This document shows positions 8,793 through 18,779 of a stretch of DNA of 32,338 nt, in pieces (the first letter of the stretch is position 1; every line of letters begins with the position of its first letter). This stretch comes from Sphingopyxis sp. KK2 (GTDB lineage Bacteria; Pseudomonadota; Alphaproteobacteria; Sphingomonadales; Sphingomonadaceae), in contig NZ_LYVN01000034.1 of the NCBI RefSeq assembly GCF_001990265.1, forward strand, positions 1 to 32,338, read 5' to 3'. A program made the position numbers and the translations under genes. The notes below the pieces were generated by a model. It ran no database searches, had not been told where the DNA came from, and worked only from the letters and a program-made list of their open reading frames with translations.

Positions 8793-9566
8793 GTGGCGCT
8801 GAGCCCGACGAACGACGCGGCATTGTTGCAGGAAGTGGACGAGGCCGTCCGCAAGGATCGGTTCGACAGCATCTGGCAGCGTTTCGGCCTGTGGATCGTC
8901 GGCGGCGTCGTCGCGGCGTTGCTCGCCTTCGGCGGCTATCTCTATTGGGGCCATATGCAGGACAGCAAGCGCGGCGAAAATGCCGAGGCGCTGCTCGGCG
9001 CATTCGACAAGTTCAAGGCCGCGCAGCCGACCGCCGGCACCGCCGAACTGGCGAAGATCGAGGCCGAGGGCGGACCGGCCTATCGCGCCGCCGCGCAGTT
9101 CCAGCAGGCGAATCTGAAGGCCGAGCGCGGCGACATGAAGGCTGCGGCGGCGCTGATGGCCAAGGTCGTCGCCGATACCGAGGTCGACCAGTCGCTGCGT
9201 GATCTCGCGCTGATCCGCCAGACCGCGTTCGAATTCGACACGCTGAAGCCCGAAATGGTGATCGCGCGGATGAAGCCGATCGTCGAGGCGAAGGACCCGG
9301 CGTCGAGCTGGTTTCCGAGCGCCGCCGAACTGTCGGCGACCGCGCATTACCAGCTGGGCCAGTATAAGGAGGCGGGCGTGCTCTACGGCCGCATCGCCGA
9401 CACCCCCAATATCCCCAAGTCGCTGCAGTCGCGCACCGTCCAGATGGCGGGCATGCTGGGCGTCGATGTCGTCAAGGATCGTGCGGCCGAAAGCGTCGCC
9501 AAGGAACAGAAGGGCAGCGCCGCGCCGACGGCCGCCGCCACCGGACCAGCTGAGGAAAAGAAATAA
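8793..9566 (+). CDS. YfgM-like membrane-anchored tetratricopeptide protein
   Basis: From the GTG at 8793 the protein has 257 residues. A cytoplasmic N-terminus (about 30 residues) is followed by one membrane helix (WIVGGVVAALLAFGGYLYWG, about 31-50) and a periplasmic helical region with TPR-like repeats (AAAQFQQANLKAERGDMKAA; ATAHYQLGQYKEAGVLYGRI). This is the layout of YfgM/DUF2659-type proteins, linked to the Sec translocon and periplasmic chaperones. The GTG start is chosen because GGAGGAA (8782-8788) sits 4-5 bases upstream; ATG 8781 overlaps that site. The C-terminus is a low-complexity Ala/Pro/Lys tail. bamB overlaps it by one base and der follows, the same order as yfgM-bamB-der in many Proteobacteria. 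Confidence 0.88.
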   Translation: MALSPTNDAALLQEVDEAVRKDRFDSIWQRFGLWIVGGVVAALLAFGGYLYWGHMQDSKRGENAEALLGAFDKFKAAQPTAGTAELAKIEAEGGPAYRAAAQFQQANLKAERGDMKAAAALMAKVVADTEVDQSLRDLALIRQTAFEFDTLKPEMVIARMKPIVEAKDPASSWFPSAAELSATAHYQLGQYKEAGVLYGRIADTPNIPKSLQSRTVQMAGMLGVDVVKDRAAESVAKEQKGSAAPTAAATGPAEEKK

Positions 9567-10897
9567 TGCGGAAAGCCAATTTTGTCGGCGTCGCGCTGAT
9601 CGTGCTGGCGCTCGCCGGCTGCGGTGTGTTCAAGGGTGACGGCGGGCCGAAGACCCCGACCGTCGGCGACCGCGTCTCGATCCTGTCGAACGACAACAGC
9701 GTCAAGGTCGATCCCGCCACCGCGTCGGTCGCGGTCGTGCTCCCCGATCCCGTGGTCAACGCCAATTGGGCGCAGTCGGGCGGCAATGCATCGAAATCGA
9801 TGGGCCACCCCGCGCTCGGCGCGTCGCGCAGCCAGATCTGGAGCGCCAGCATCGCGGGCGGCAACAACAAGCAGCGGCTGGCTTCGGCCCCCGTGGTGTC
9901 CGACGGGCGCCTGTTCGCGGTCGGCACCGATGCCGTCGTCTCGGCCTTTTCGGCCGACACCGGCGCGTCGCTGTGGAGCACGTCGATCGGCAGCACCGGC
10001 AAGGATTTCAAGGATTCGCTGTTCGGCGGCGGTGCCTCGGCCGACGGCAATGTCGTCTATGCGACCAGCGGCGTCGGCGACGTCGCCGCGCTGAATGCGG
10101 CCGACGGATCGGTGCTGTGGAAGGTGAAGCCCGCGGGTCCGCTGCGCGGTGCCCCGACGATTGCGTTTGGGGGGGTCTATGTCATCACCCAGGACAATCA
10201 GATTCTCGCGCTCAACGCCGCCGACGGTGCGGTGCTGTGGCAGGCGACGGCGTCGCTCGAAGCCGGCAGCATCTTTGGCGCCGGTTCGCCCGCCGCAGGG
10301 CAGGGCACGATCGTCGCCGGCTTCTCGTCGGGCGAGGTGCAGGCCTATCGTTATGAGAATGGCCGCGACCTTTGGGAAGATGCGCTCGCGCGCACCTCGA
10401 TGGCCTTGTCGGTGTCGACGCTGTCCGACGTCGACGCCGACCCGGTGATCGACCGCGGCCGTGTCTTCGCGCTCGGTCAAGGCGGCCGCATGGCGAGCTA
10501 TGAGCTGGTCACCGGCCAGCGCAGCTGGGAAATCTCGATCGCCGGCATCTCGACGCCCTATGTGGTCGGCGAGTGGGTCTATGCGATGACCGACGACGGC
10601 AAATTGCTGTGCGTCGCGCGCGCGACCGGCAAGGTGCGCTGGCTCCAGCAGCTCGCGCGCTTCCGCGTCGAGACCGAAAAGAAGAAAAAGGATCCGATCC
10701 GCTGGACCGGGCCGATCCTGGCGGGTGGCCGGCTGATCGCGGTGAACAGTGAGGGCCAGCTGGTCGAATTCTCGCCCGCCGACGGCTCGACGATTTCGAC
10801 GACCGAGTTCAAGACGCCGCTGTCGCAGCCGCCGATCGTCGCGAATAACGTCCTCTACATCTTGGCGGACGACGGGCGCATCACCGCCTGGCGCTGA
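9566..10897 (+). CDS. bamB: Outer membrane assembly lipoprotein BamB
   Basis: The 443-residue protein has a lipoprotein signal (MRKANFVGVALIVLALAGC, lipobox LAGC, Cys19). It then carries repeated PQQ/beta-propeller blades recognised by segments such as LFAVGTDAVVSAFSADTGAS, VAALNAADGSVLWKVK and LLCVARATGKVRWLQQL. BamB is the beta-propeller lipoprotein of the BAM complex that inserts outer-membrane beta-barrel proteins. Length is somewhat above the E. coli protein (about 390). A Lys-rich insert (TEKKKKDP) sits near residue 372. The ATG overlaps the stop of the YfgM-like gene (TAATG), and der follows after 47 bases, giving the conserved yfgM-bamB-der arrangement. Confidence 0.95.
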   Translation: MRKANFVGVALIVLALAGCGVFKGDGGPKTPTVGDRVSILSNDNSVKVDPATASVAVVLPDPVVNANWAQSGGNASKSMGHPALGASRSQIWSASIAGGNNKQRLASAPVVSDGRLFAVGTDAVVSAFSADTGASLWSTSIGSTGKDFKDSLFGGGASADGNVVYATSGVGDVAALNAADGSVLWKVKPAGPLRGAPTIAFGGVYVITQDNQILALNAADGAVLWQATASLEAGSIFGAGSPAAGQGTIVAGFSSGEVQAYRYENGRDLWEDALARTSMALSVSTLSDVDADPVIDRGRVFALGQGGRMASYELVTGQRSWEISIAGISTPYVVGEWVYAMTDDGKLLCVARATGKVRWLQQLARFRVETEKKKKDPIRWTGPILAGGRLIAVNSEGQLVEFSPADGSTISTTEFKTPLSQPPIVANNVLYILADDGRITAWR

Positions 10898-10944
10898 TTT
10901 AAGGGACCGGGCCACGTCGGCCCGGACGAAACAGGGATAATATC

Positions 10945-12339
10945 ATGGCGCGATCCGCAACGATCGCCATTGTCGGCCGACCCAATGTCGGCAAATCGAC
11001 GCTGTTCAACCGGCTCGTCGGCAAGCGCCTCGCGCTGGTCGACGACCAGCCGGGGGTGACGCGCGACCGGCGCGAGGGCGACGGCGAACTGCTGGGCCTG
11101 AAATTCACGATCGTCGACACCGCGGGGTTCGAGGATCATGACGCCGCGACCCTGCCCGGCCGGATGCGTGTGCAGACCGAAAAGGCGGTACGCGAGGCCG
11201 ACGCTGCGCTGTTCATGATCGACGGCCGCGCCGGGGTGACCCCGCTCGACGAGGAAATCGCCCGCTGGCTGCGCAGCGAGGACACGCCGATCATCCTCGT
11301 GGTCAACAAGGCCGAGGGCAAGCAGGGCGAAAACGGGCTGATGGAAAGCTATTCGCTCGGCTTCGACAATCCGATCGCGCTGAGCGCCGAACATGGCGAG
11401 GGCATCGTCGACCTGTTCGACGCGCTGCGCCCGATCGTCGAGGGTTTCGACGCCGCCGAGGCCGAGGCACTGCCTCCGGTCTTCGAGGGCGAAGAGGGCG
11501 AGGAAGAGGATATCCCGCTCGGCCCGATGAAGCTCGCGATCGTCGGTCGTCCCAACGCCGGCAAATCGACGCTGATCAACCGCATGATCGGCGAGGACCG
11601 GCTGATCACCGGGCCCGAGGCGGGCATCACCCGCGATTCGATCCGCGTCGACTGGACGTGGGAGGATGACGGCGAGATCCACGAGATCCAGCTGTTCGAC
11701 ACCGCAGGCATGCGCAAGCGCGCCAAGGTGCAGGACAAGCTCGAAAAACTCTCGGTGATGGATGCGCTCCACGCGGTCGATTTCGCCGAGGTCGTCGTGC
11801 TGTTGCTCGACGCCACCAAGGGTCTGGAAGCGCAGGATTTGCGCATCGCCGATCGGGTGCTGCAGGAAGGCCGCGCGCTGATCGTCGCGCTCAACAAATG
11901 GGACGTGGCCGAAAATGCCTCGTCGCTGTTCAACGGCGTCCGCGGTGCGCTCGACGACGGGCTGAGCCAGGTCAAGGGCGTGCCCGTGCTCACCATCTCG
12001 GGCGCAACCGGCAAGGGCATCGACACGCTCGTCCGTGTCGCCTTCGAACAGCGGGCGATCTGGACCAACCGCGTCTCGACCGCGCGGCTCAACCGCTGGT
12101 TCGAGGCGGCGGTCGATAACAATCCGCCGCCCGCGCCCGGCGGCAAGCGGATCAAGCTGCGTTACATCACGCAGGCGCGCACGCGCCCGCCGACCTTCGT
12201 CGTATTCGGCACGCGCACCGATTCGCTGCCCGGCAGCTACGAACGCTATCTGGTCAACGGCATGCGCAAGGAACTGGGATTCCAGGGCGTGCCGGTGCGG
12301 CTGAATTTCCGCAATTCGCGCAACCCCTATGACGAGTGA
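10945..12339 (+). CDS. der: Ribosome biogenesis GTPase Der (EngA)
   Basis: The 464-residue protein has two tandem G domains. The first shows GRPNVGKST (11-19), DTAGFE (58-63) and NKAE (121-124). After an acidic linker (EGEEGEEEDI) the second shows GRPNAGKST (201-209), DTAGMRKR and NKWD. A C-terminal KH-like domain ends in VRLNFRNSRNPY, the usual Der ending. Der is essential for 50S subunit maturation. In the first domain the G4 motif reads NKAE rather than NKxD; I have the impression this occurs in other alphaproteobacterial Der proteins. AGGGA lies upstream of the ATG. It shares the operon with the YfgM-like gene and bamB, and its 3' end overlaps a TusA-like gene. Confidence 0.98.
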   Translation: MARSATIAIVGRPNVGKSTLFNRLVGKRLALVDDQPGVTRDRREGDGELLGLKFTIVDTAGFEDHDAATLPGRMRVQTEKAVREADAALFMIDGRAGVTPLDEEIARWLRSEDTPIILVVNKAEGKQGENGLMESYSLGFDNPIALSAEHGEGIVDLFDALRPIVEGFDAAEAEALPPVFEGEEGEEEDIPLGPMKLAIVGRPNAGKSTLINRMIGEDRLITGPEAGITRDSIRVDWTWEDDGEIHEIQLFDTAGMRKRAKVQDKLEKLSVMDALHAVDFAEVVVLLLDATKGLEAQDLRIADRVLQEGRALIVALNKWDVAENASSLFNGVRGALDDGLSQVKGVPVLTISGATGKGIDTLVRVAFEQRAIWTNRVSTARLNRWFEAAVDNNPPPAPGGKRIKLRYITQARTRPPTFVVFGTRTDSLPGSYERYLVNGMRKELGFQGVPVRLNFRNSRNPYDE

Positions 12340-12544
12340 CGCGTCGACCCCCGTGGTCGATGCGCGTGGCATGAAATGCCCCTGGCCGGCGCTGCGGCTG
12401 GCGCGGGCGATGCGCACCGATCGCGCCGTGATCCTGCTCGCCGACGATCCGCAGGCGGGGCGCGAGGTCGCCGCGCTCGCGGTCGAACATGGCTGGGCAG
12501 TGACGACCGAGGTCGACGGACGCTGGCTGGTGCGCTGCTCCTGA
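12329..12544 (+). CDS. TusA-like sulfurtransferase domain protein
   Basis: The 71-residue protein matches the TusA/SirA/YeeD fold: VVDARGMKCPWPALRLARAM with the hallmark CPxP (C17-P-W-P20), then LLADDPQAGREVAALAVEHG and a final strand. TusA-type proteins relay persulfide sulfur from cysteine desulfurase for tRNA thiolation, molybdenum cofactor or other uses. The ATG lies 11 bases inside the 3' end of der in another frame, implying coupled translation. No sulfur-trafficking partner (TusBCD, MnmA, IscS) is visible nearby, so which sulfur pathway it serves is open. The active Cys is present, so it is probably functional. Confidence 0.88.
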   Translation: MTSDASTPVVDARGMKCPWPALRLARAMRTDRAVILLADDPQAGREVAALAVEHGWAVTTEVDGRWLVRCS

Positions 12545-12659
12545 CCCAAATCGGGTCGCATATGCGGCGTGGCCCCGAATCGTAACGGCTTTTTTACCGG
12601 CTTCGCGGCATGACGGCGCCGGGACCAAAGACCGAATTTTGATGCCAAGGGACGAACAA

Positions 12660-13064
12660 GTGGACGATATCCTGGTCGATTGGGATGAATTCCGCGCCAC
12701 GCGCACGCAGCTCGGCGCCGCCTTCGTGCGGATATTGGGCTATTTTCGCGAAGATGGCACCAAGTCGGTCGTCGCGATCGAGGAGGCGATGCGCGCCCGC
12801 GACGCGCGCGGTCTGGTCATGCCCGCGCACACGCTGAAGGGCGAATCGCGCCAGTTCGGCGCCGAAAAGCTCGCCGACCTTGCCGAGGATATCGAGACCT
12901 TCGCGCGCCATTGCATCGAAAGCCAGGTCAGCCCCGAGGAATATCTGCCGCGCGTCGTCGAACTGCGCCCGCTGTTCGAACAGACGCTCGCCGCGCTCGA
13001 GAAGGAAGCCAATCCGCTCGTCCAGCGCCGCGCGCCCGGTTTCGGACGCGCCGTCGGTTACTGA
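12660..13064 (+). CDS. Orphan histidine phosphotransfer (Hpt) domain protein
   Basis: From the GTG at 12660 the protein has 134 residues. It is mostly helical and carries the Hpt signature AHTLKGESRQFGAEKLADLA with the phospho-acceptor His at about residue 57, followed by an amphipathic helix. Hpt proteins shuttle phosphoryl groups between hybrid kinases and response regulators. No kinase or regulator is adjacent, so its partners are unknown; PhyR, about 16 kb away, is not an obvious partner. The GTG start is preferred over ATG 12642 because AAGGGAC lies about 7 bases before it, while no ribosome site precedes the ATG. Its last 7 bases overlap the convergent DUF418 gene. Confidence 0.85.
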   Translation: MDDILVDWDEFRATRTQLGAAFVRILGYFREDGTKSVVAIEEAMRARDARGLVMPAHTLKGESRQFGAEKLADLAEDIETFARHCIESQVSPEEYLPRVVELRPLFEQTLAALEKEANPLVQRRAPGFGRAVGY

Positions 13065-14311
13065 ACGACGGCGCTTTTGCGCATCGGTTGCAGGCTGAAG
13101 CGCGCCAGGCTGCGCCACAGCCATTCGAGCGGACCATAGCGATACCGCGCCAGCCACGGTTTCGACCAGAGCAGCATGACCGCCCACATGCCGATGCAGA
13201 ACAGATACAGCGGCCAGCGCCCGACGTCGCCGAACAGGCCCAACCCATAGCCATAGAAGATCGTCGTCATGACGATGCTGGTGCCAAGATAGTTGGAGAA
13301 AGCCACCTGTCCCGCGGCAGCAACGCGTGCGATCCAAGCGCTCCCGGTCGCGCGCTGGATCAGCATCACGAGCAGCGCGGCATAGGCGATCGTCATCATC
13401 AGCCGCCCGGGCCCCGCCCAAGCCATGAACGCGTTGACCGCGACAATATAGTCGAATCCCGAGCGCCACTGGACCCAGCCGACGATCAGGGTAAGCAGCA
13501 CCCCCGGCGGCAACCAGCGCCGCGCGGTGCGGCGATACTCCTCACGCGTCCACGCCCCCGTCAGGAAGCCGTTCCGGAACAGCGCCATGCCGAGCATCAT
13601 CAGCGGTAGTGTTTCGAGCATGGTCATCAGCACGCCGACGACGGGGTTCGCGGCGCTGCCCAGTCGCTCGTCGAGGATGGGGCGATAGGGGCCGCGATAG
13701 AGCGCCAGTTCCTCGGTCACCTCCTCGTCGATTCCGCCATATTCATCGAGCAGGCTCCGGCCCGCTTCCGCCATCGGTGAGGCGGGATTGCCGGCCTGGC
13801 TTGCGACCATCAACTGGGCGCCGAAGAAGAGCGAAGTCAGCACGACTCCAAGTGTGAACAGCCCGAGCGCCCATTTGATCAGCCGCTGCGCTTCCCAGTT
13901 GCGAAAGCCGAAGGCGATGCAGCCGACCGACGCATAGAGGAAGAGGATGTCGCCCCACCAGATGAAGAAATAATGGCTGAGGCCGAAGACGGCGAGCCAA
14001 GCCATACGGCGGTAGTGGACCGACGACGGATTCTGTCCTGACGCGGCAGCGCGGTCGATGATCAGCAACATGCTGGCGCCGAACAGGATCGAGAACAGCC
14101 CGCGCATCTTGCCGTCGAAGAGCAGGAAGCCGAGCGCCCAGGCGGCGATGTCCGATGGCGTTTCGCCGCCATAGGCCTTGGGCGAGACATAGGCCATTTC
14201 GGGCATCGCGAAGGCGACGATGTTCATCGCCAATATGCCCATCACTGCGAAACCGCGCAGCGCGTCGAGCGTGATCAGGCGATCGGTGGGAATTGGGTGA
14301 TCTTCACGCAT
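13058..14311 (-). CDS. DUF418 (YeiB-type) multi-pass membrane protein
   Basis: From the ATG at 14311 the protein has 417 residues and about ten membrane helices. Family marks are DRLITLDALRGFAVMGILAMN near the N-terminus, a KMRGLFSILFGAS segment, and a C-terminal DUF418 domain (NYLGTSIVMTTIFYGYG ... YRYGPLEWLWRSL). The overall layout resembles membrane acyltransferase-like proteins. The transported or modified substrate is not known. The start at 14311 is preferred over ATG 14341 because AGGGGC lies about 7 bases upstream. The gene is divergent from the Coq4-family gene with 129 bases between the starts, and its 3' end overlaps the Hpt gene. Confidence 0.9.
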   Translation of the reverse strand: MREDHPIPTDRLITLDALRGFAVMGILAMNIVAFAMPEMAYVSPKAYGGETPSDIAAWALGFLLFDGKMRGLFSILFGASMLLIIDRAAASGQNPSSVHYRRMAWLAVFGLSHYFFIWWGDILFLYASVGCIAFGFRNWEAQRLIKWALGLFTLGVVLTSLFFGAQLMVASQAGNPASPMAEAGRSLLDEYGGIDEEVTEELALYRGPYRPILDERLGSAANPVVGVLMTMLETLPLMMLGMALFRNGFLTGAWTREEYRRTARRWLPPGVLLTLIVGWVQWRSGFDYIVAVNAFMAWAGPGRLMMTIAYAALLVMLIQRATGSAWIARVAAAGQVAFSNYLGTSIVMTTIFYGYGLGLFGDVGRWPLYLFCIGMWAVMLLWSKPWLARYRYGPLEWLWRSLARFSLQPMRKSAVVQ

Positions 14312-14379
14312 ATCGCGCCCCTGCTGTATTACGGCTATCATACACTGGCGCGGCGCGCTGTCCAGCCGTTAAAGGGTTA

Positions 14380-14407
14380 TTGACATCTTTGTCAGTAATG
14401 CTATCTG
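14380..14407 (+). promoter_or_regulatory. Candidate Coq4-gene promoter with overlapping inverted repeat
   Basis: TTGACA (14380-14385) is a perfect -35 box, followed after 16 bases by TATCTG (14402-14407). The -35 overlaps the inverted repeat TGACA-TCTT-TGTCA (14381-14394), which is operator-like. The Coq4-family ATG lies about 33 bases downstream of the -10. A repressor, possibly TetR-like, is inferred only from the symmetry. Confidence 0.45.
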
Positions 14408-14440
14408 GTCATCATCAAGCGATTCTATCGAGGCACGCCC

Positions 14441-15223
14441 ATGACCCCGACCATCTTCTCCCACCCCGACCGCCAACCGCAGAAGTTTCGCCCGCTGAAG
14501 GCGTTCCGTCACTTCCGCAATCTCATCAAGGACAAGGAAGACACCGAACAGGTGTTCCACATCTTCGAGAGCCTGCCGCGCAAGGGCTTCATGGACGATG
14601 CGCGCGCCTTCGTGGAAAGCGATTTCGGCCAGCAACTGATGGTGCGCGAGCCCTATCTGCCCGACCTGCTCGACGATCATGGCTGGATCGACGAATTGCC
14701 CGAAGGCAGCGTCGGCCACGCCTATGTCACCTTCATGCGCCGCGAAGGCCTGTCGGCGGCAGGCCTTGTCGCCGAGGCCGACAAGATGGGCCGCCCCAAG
14801 TTCGACGACCAGGTGCAATGGTATGCCAACCGCCTGCGCGACACGCACGACCTGTTCCACATCCTGACCGGTTATGGCCGCGACGCGCTCGGCGAGCAGT
14901 GCGTGCTCGGCTTCACCTATGGCCAGACGGGCAATTACGGCAATTTCTTCATCGCTTACGCGGGCGGTCTCGAACTGAAGCGCAGCGTCAAGGGCGATGC
15001 GCCGGTGATGGGTGCGATCCGCCAGGGCCAGCGTAACGGCAAGGCATCGAAGGCGATCATCGAACAGGACATCCGCGCGCTGCTCGCCGAACCGCTGGAA
15101 GCGGCCCGCGCCCGCCTCGGCATCGGCGAGCCGACGCTCTATCAGGAAGCGCACCGCGCGTATCGCAGCCGCGGGATCGACCCGTACAACTTCCTCGCTG
15201 CGCAGCAGGCTGTAGCGGCCTGA
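14441..15223 (+). CDS. coq4: Coq4-family ubiquinone biosynthesis protein
   Basis: The 260-residue protein carries the zinc motif that defines Coq4: HDLFH (136-140), then 11 residues, then E152 (HDxxH-x11-E). It also has the surrounding conserved text, RLRDTHDLFHILTGYGRD and later FTYGQTGNYGNFF. Coq4 is required for ubiquinone biosynthesis, organises the Coq complex in eukaryotes, and has been linked to C1 decarboxylation/hydroxylation of the ring. GAGGC lies about 7 bases before the ATG, and a candidate promoter lies 34-61 bases upstream. The neighbour on the other side is a divergent DUF418 gene, not another coq/ubi gene, so its role here is inferred from the motif. An inverted repeat pair follows the stop. 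Confidence 0.93.
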   Translation: MTPTIFSHPDRQPQKFRPLKAFRHFRNLIKDKEDTEQVFHIFESLPRKGFMDDARAFVESDFGQQLMVREPYLPDLLDDHGWIDELPEGSVGHAYVTFMRREGLSAAGLVAEADKMGRPKFDDQVQWYANRLRDTHDLFHILTGYGRDALGEQCVLGFTYGQTGNYGNFFIAYAGGLELKRSVKGDAPVMGAIRQGQRNGKASKAIIEQDIRALLAEPLEAARARLGIGEPTLYQEAHRAYRSRGIDPYNFLAAQQAVAA

Positions 15224-15228
15224 GTGTT

Positions 15229-15286
15229 CCCCGGCGAAAGCCGGGGTCCCGCTTCGCAATGTCATGGGCCCCGGCGTTCGCCGGGG
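15229..15286. repeat. Inverted pair of short GC hairpin repeats
   Basis: CCCCGGC-GAAA-GCCGGGG (15229-15246) and CCCCGGC-GTTC-GCCGGGG (15269-15286) are two 7-bp stems with four-base loops. Read on opposite strands they share the core CCCCGGCGAA.GCCGGGG.CC, so they form an inverted doublet like REP/REPIN elements. The pair sits between the convergent Coq4 and DUF3052 genes, where it may also end transcription from both sides. Confidence 0.75.
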
Positions 15287-15296
15287 TTCGGCTTAT

Positions 15297-15698
15297 TCAG
15301 CGCAGCTCTTTCCGGATCATCAGCTTGAGGCCGGACCAGACGTCATCGACGGCGCAAACCTTCACATCGACCCAGCCCATCGGCAGGCAGAGCTCGCGGA
15401 TCACATCCTCGGTGATGTCGGTCGGAACCTTCGAGGCCTTCTTGGGCCAGCTGACCCAGACGAAGCCCGCGGGGTCGATCAGTGGGCGCAAATCGGCAAG
15501 CAGGCGTTCGAGTTCGGCGCGCTCGGTCGAGAAGATGTGCGCGGCCTGAAGTCCCGCTTCGGAGGCGTCGCGTTCATTGAAGGAAACCTCGCCAATCTCT
15601 TCGCGCACAGTCGGAGGCATCGCATGGAACCAGGTCGTCATGCCGTCCTTCAGCGACAGTTTCTTCGCGAGCGGTGTTCCCGAATAGCCCGTCGTCAC
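15297..15698 (-). CDS. DUF3052-like protein
   Basis: From the GTG at 15698 the protein has 133 residues starting VTTGYSGTPLAKKLSLKDGM. The GYSGTPLxxKL opening and the later FVWVSWPKKASKVPTDITEDVIRE are what I know from DUF3052 proteins, a small family of unknown function with an alpha/beta appearance. The GTG start overlaps the TGA of the upstream DUF72 gene by 4 bases (GTGA), and the frame upstream of it is only the shadow of that gene. The two are therefore a coupled pair. No catalytic residues are evident. Confidence 0.88.
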   Translation of the reverse strand: MTTGYSGTPLAKKLSLKDGMTTWFHAMPPTVREEIGEVSFNERDASEAGLQAAHIFSTERAELERLLADLRPLIDPAGFVWVSWPKKASKVPTDITEDVIRELCLPMGWVDVKVCAVDDVWSGLKLMIRKELR

Positions 15699-16429
15699 AG
15701 CCGTGCGATCAGCGCCTGCGCCGCCGCGGGATTGCGGACCTTCGCGCCCGCGATGAAGAAGAGAAAGACGTCGCGGTCGCCCTTCGCCCAGTCCTTCGCC
15801 TGCTTCGCCCAATGGTCGAGCGCCTTGGCGTCATAGCCGGTTTCGACATCCTCCTGGCTGCGCTGGAGGCGGGCATAGGTGAAGTCAGCGGTCTGTTCGT
15901 CGATGCAGGGAAATTCGTCACTGTCGGCATAGACGACCGCCATGTTGCGTTCGCGGAGCATGGCGACGAAGGCGGGGTCGCGGAAGCTTTCGTGCCGCAC
16001 CTCGATCGCGTGGCGGAGCGGAAGGCCGTCCTGCATATCGGGGAGCAGGTCGAGGAAACCCGCGAAATCGTCGCGATCGAACTTCTTCGTCGCCATGAAC
16101 TGCCAGTGGATCGGGCCAAGCCGGTCGCCGAGCCGCGTCAGCCCCTGCGTCAGGAATTTCTCGATCGAGGCCGCACCTTCCTTCAGCACCTTGCGGTTCG
16201 TGGTGAAGCGCGACGCCTTGACGCTGAACTTGAACCCATTGGGGACCGAGGCCGCCCAGTTCGCAAAGCTCTCGGGCTTCTGGCTGCCATAATAGGTGCC
16301 GTTGATCTCGATCCCGGTCAGATGCTGACCGGCATATTCGAGCTCGCGCTTCTGCGCGAGGCCGGCGGGGTAGAAGGGGCCGCGCCACGGCTCGAAGGTC
16401 CAGCCGCCGATTCCGACATGGATGCTCAT
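15695..16429 (-). CDS. DUF72 (YecE-like) protein
   Basis: The 244-residue protein has the DUF72 TIM-barrel pattern: MSIHVGIGGWTFEPWRGPFYP at the N-terminus, GIEINGTYYGSQKPESFANW, FKFSVKASRFTTN, LGPIHWQF, and IEVRHESF. DUF72/YecE proteins are widespread and their reaction is not established; the barrel and conserved acidic residues suggest an enzyme. GAGAGGGGC precedes the ATG at 16429. It is translated with the DUF3052 gene (4-base overlap) and lies 17 bases downstream of purL on the same strand, so all three may be cotranscribed. Confidence 0.93.
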   Translation of the reverse strand: MSIHVGIGGWTFEPWRGPFYPAGLAQKRELEYAGQHLTGIEINGTYYGSQKPESFANWAASVPNGFKFSVKASRFTTNRKVLKEGAASIEKFLTQGLTRLGDRLGPIHWQFMATKKFDRDDFAGFLDLLPDMQDGLPLRHAIEVRHESFRDPAFVAMLRERNMAVVYADSDEFPCIDEQTADFTYARLQRSQEDVETGYDAKALDHWAKQAKDWAKGDRDVFLFFIAGAKVRNPAAAQALIARL

Positions 16430-16446
16430 CGGCCCCTCTCTTTCGG

Positions 16447-18702
<2,256 letters not shown>

Positions 18703-18739
18703 GGCGCGCCTTTAGCCGCGTGCGCGCGATAGGAACAGA

Positions 18740-18766
18740 CCCCATAGTGCATTTCGCACCATGGGG
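18740..18766 (-). terminator. Imperfect hairpin, candidate terminator of the small secreted-protein gene
   Basis: CCCCATAGTGC-ATTTC-GCACCATGGGG is an 11-bp stem with one mismatch, lying 14 bases after the stop of the minus-strand gene at 18780-19070 and upstream of purL. The bases that follow on the minus strand contain several T's but no true T-run, so intrinsic termination is only a possibility. Confidence 0.4.
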
Positions 18767-18779
18767 CCTGCTTCGGAGA

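Noticed and set aside
18732..18756. GGAAC upstream of the purL/secreted-protein junction as a stress promoter
   Set aside because: No CGTT occurs 16-17 bases downstream, and no plus-strand gene follows.
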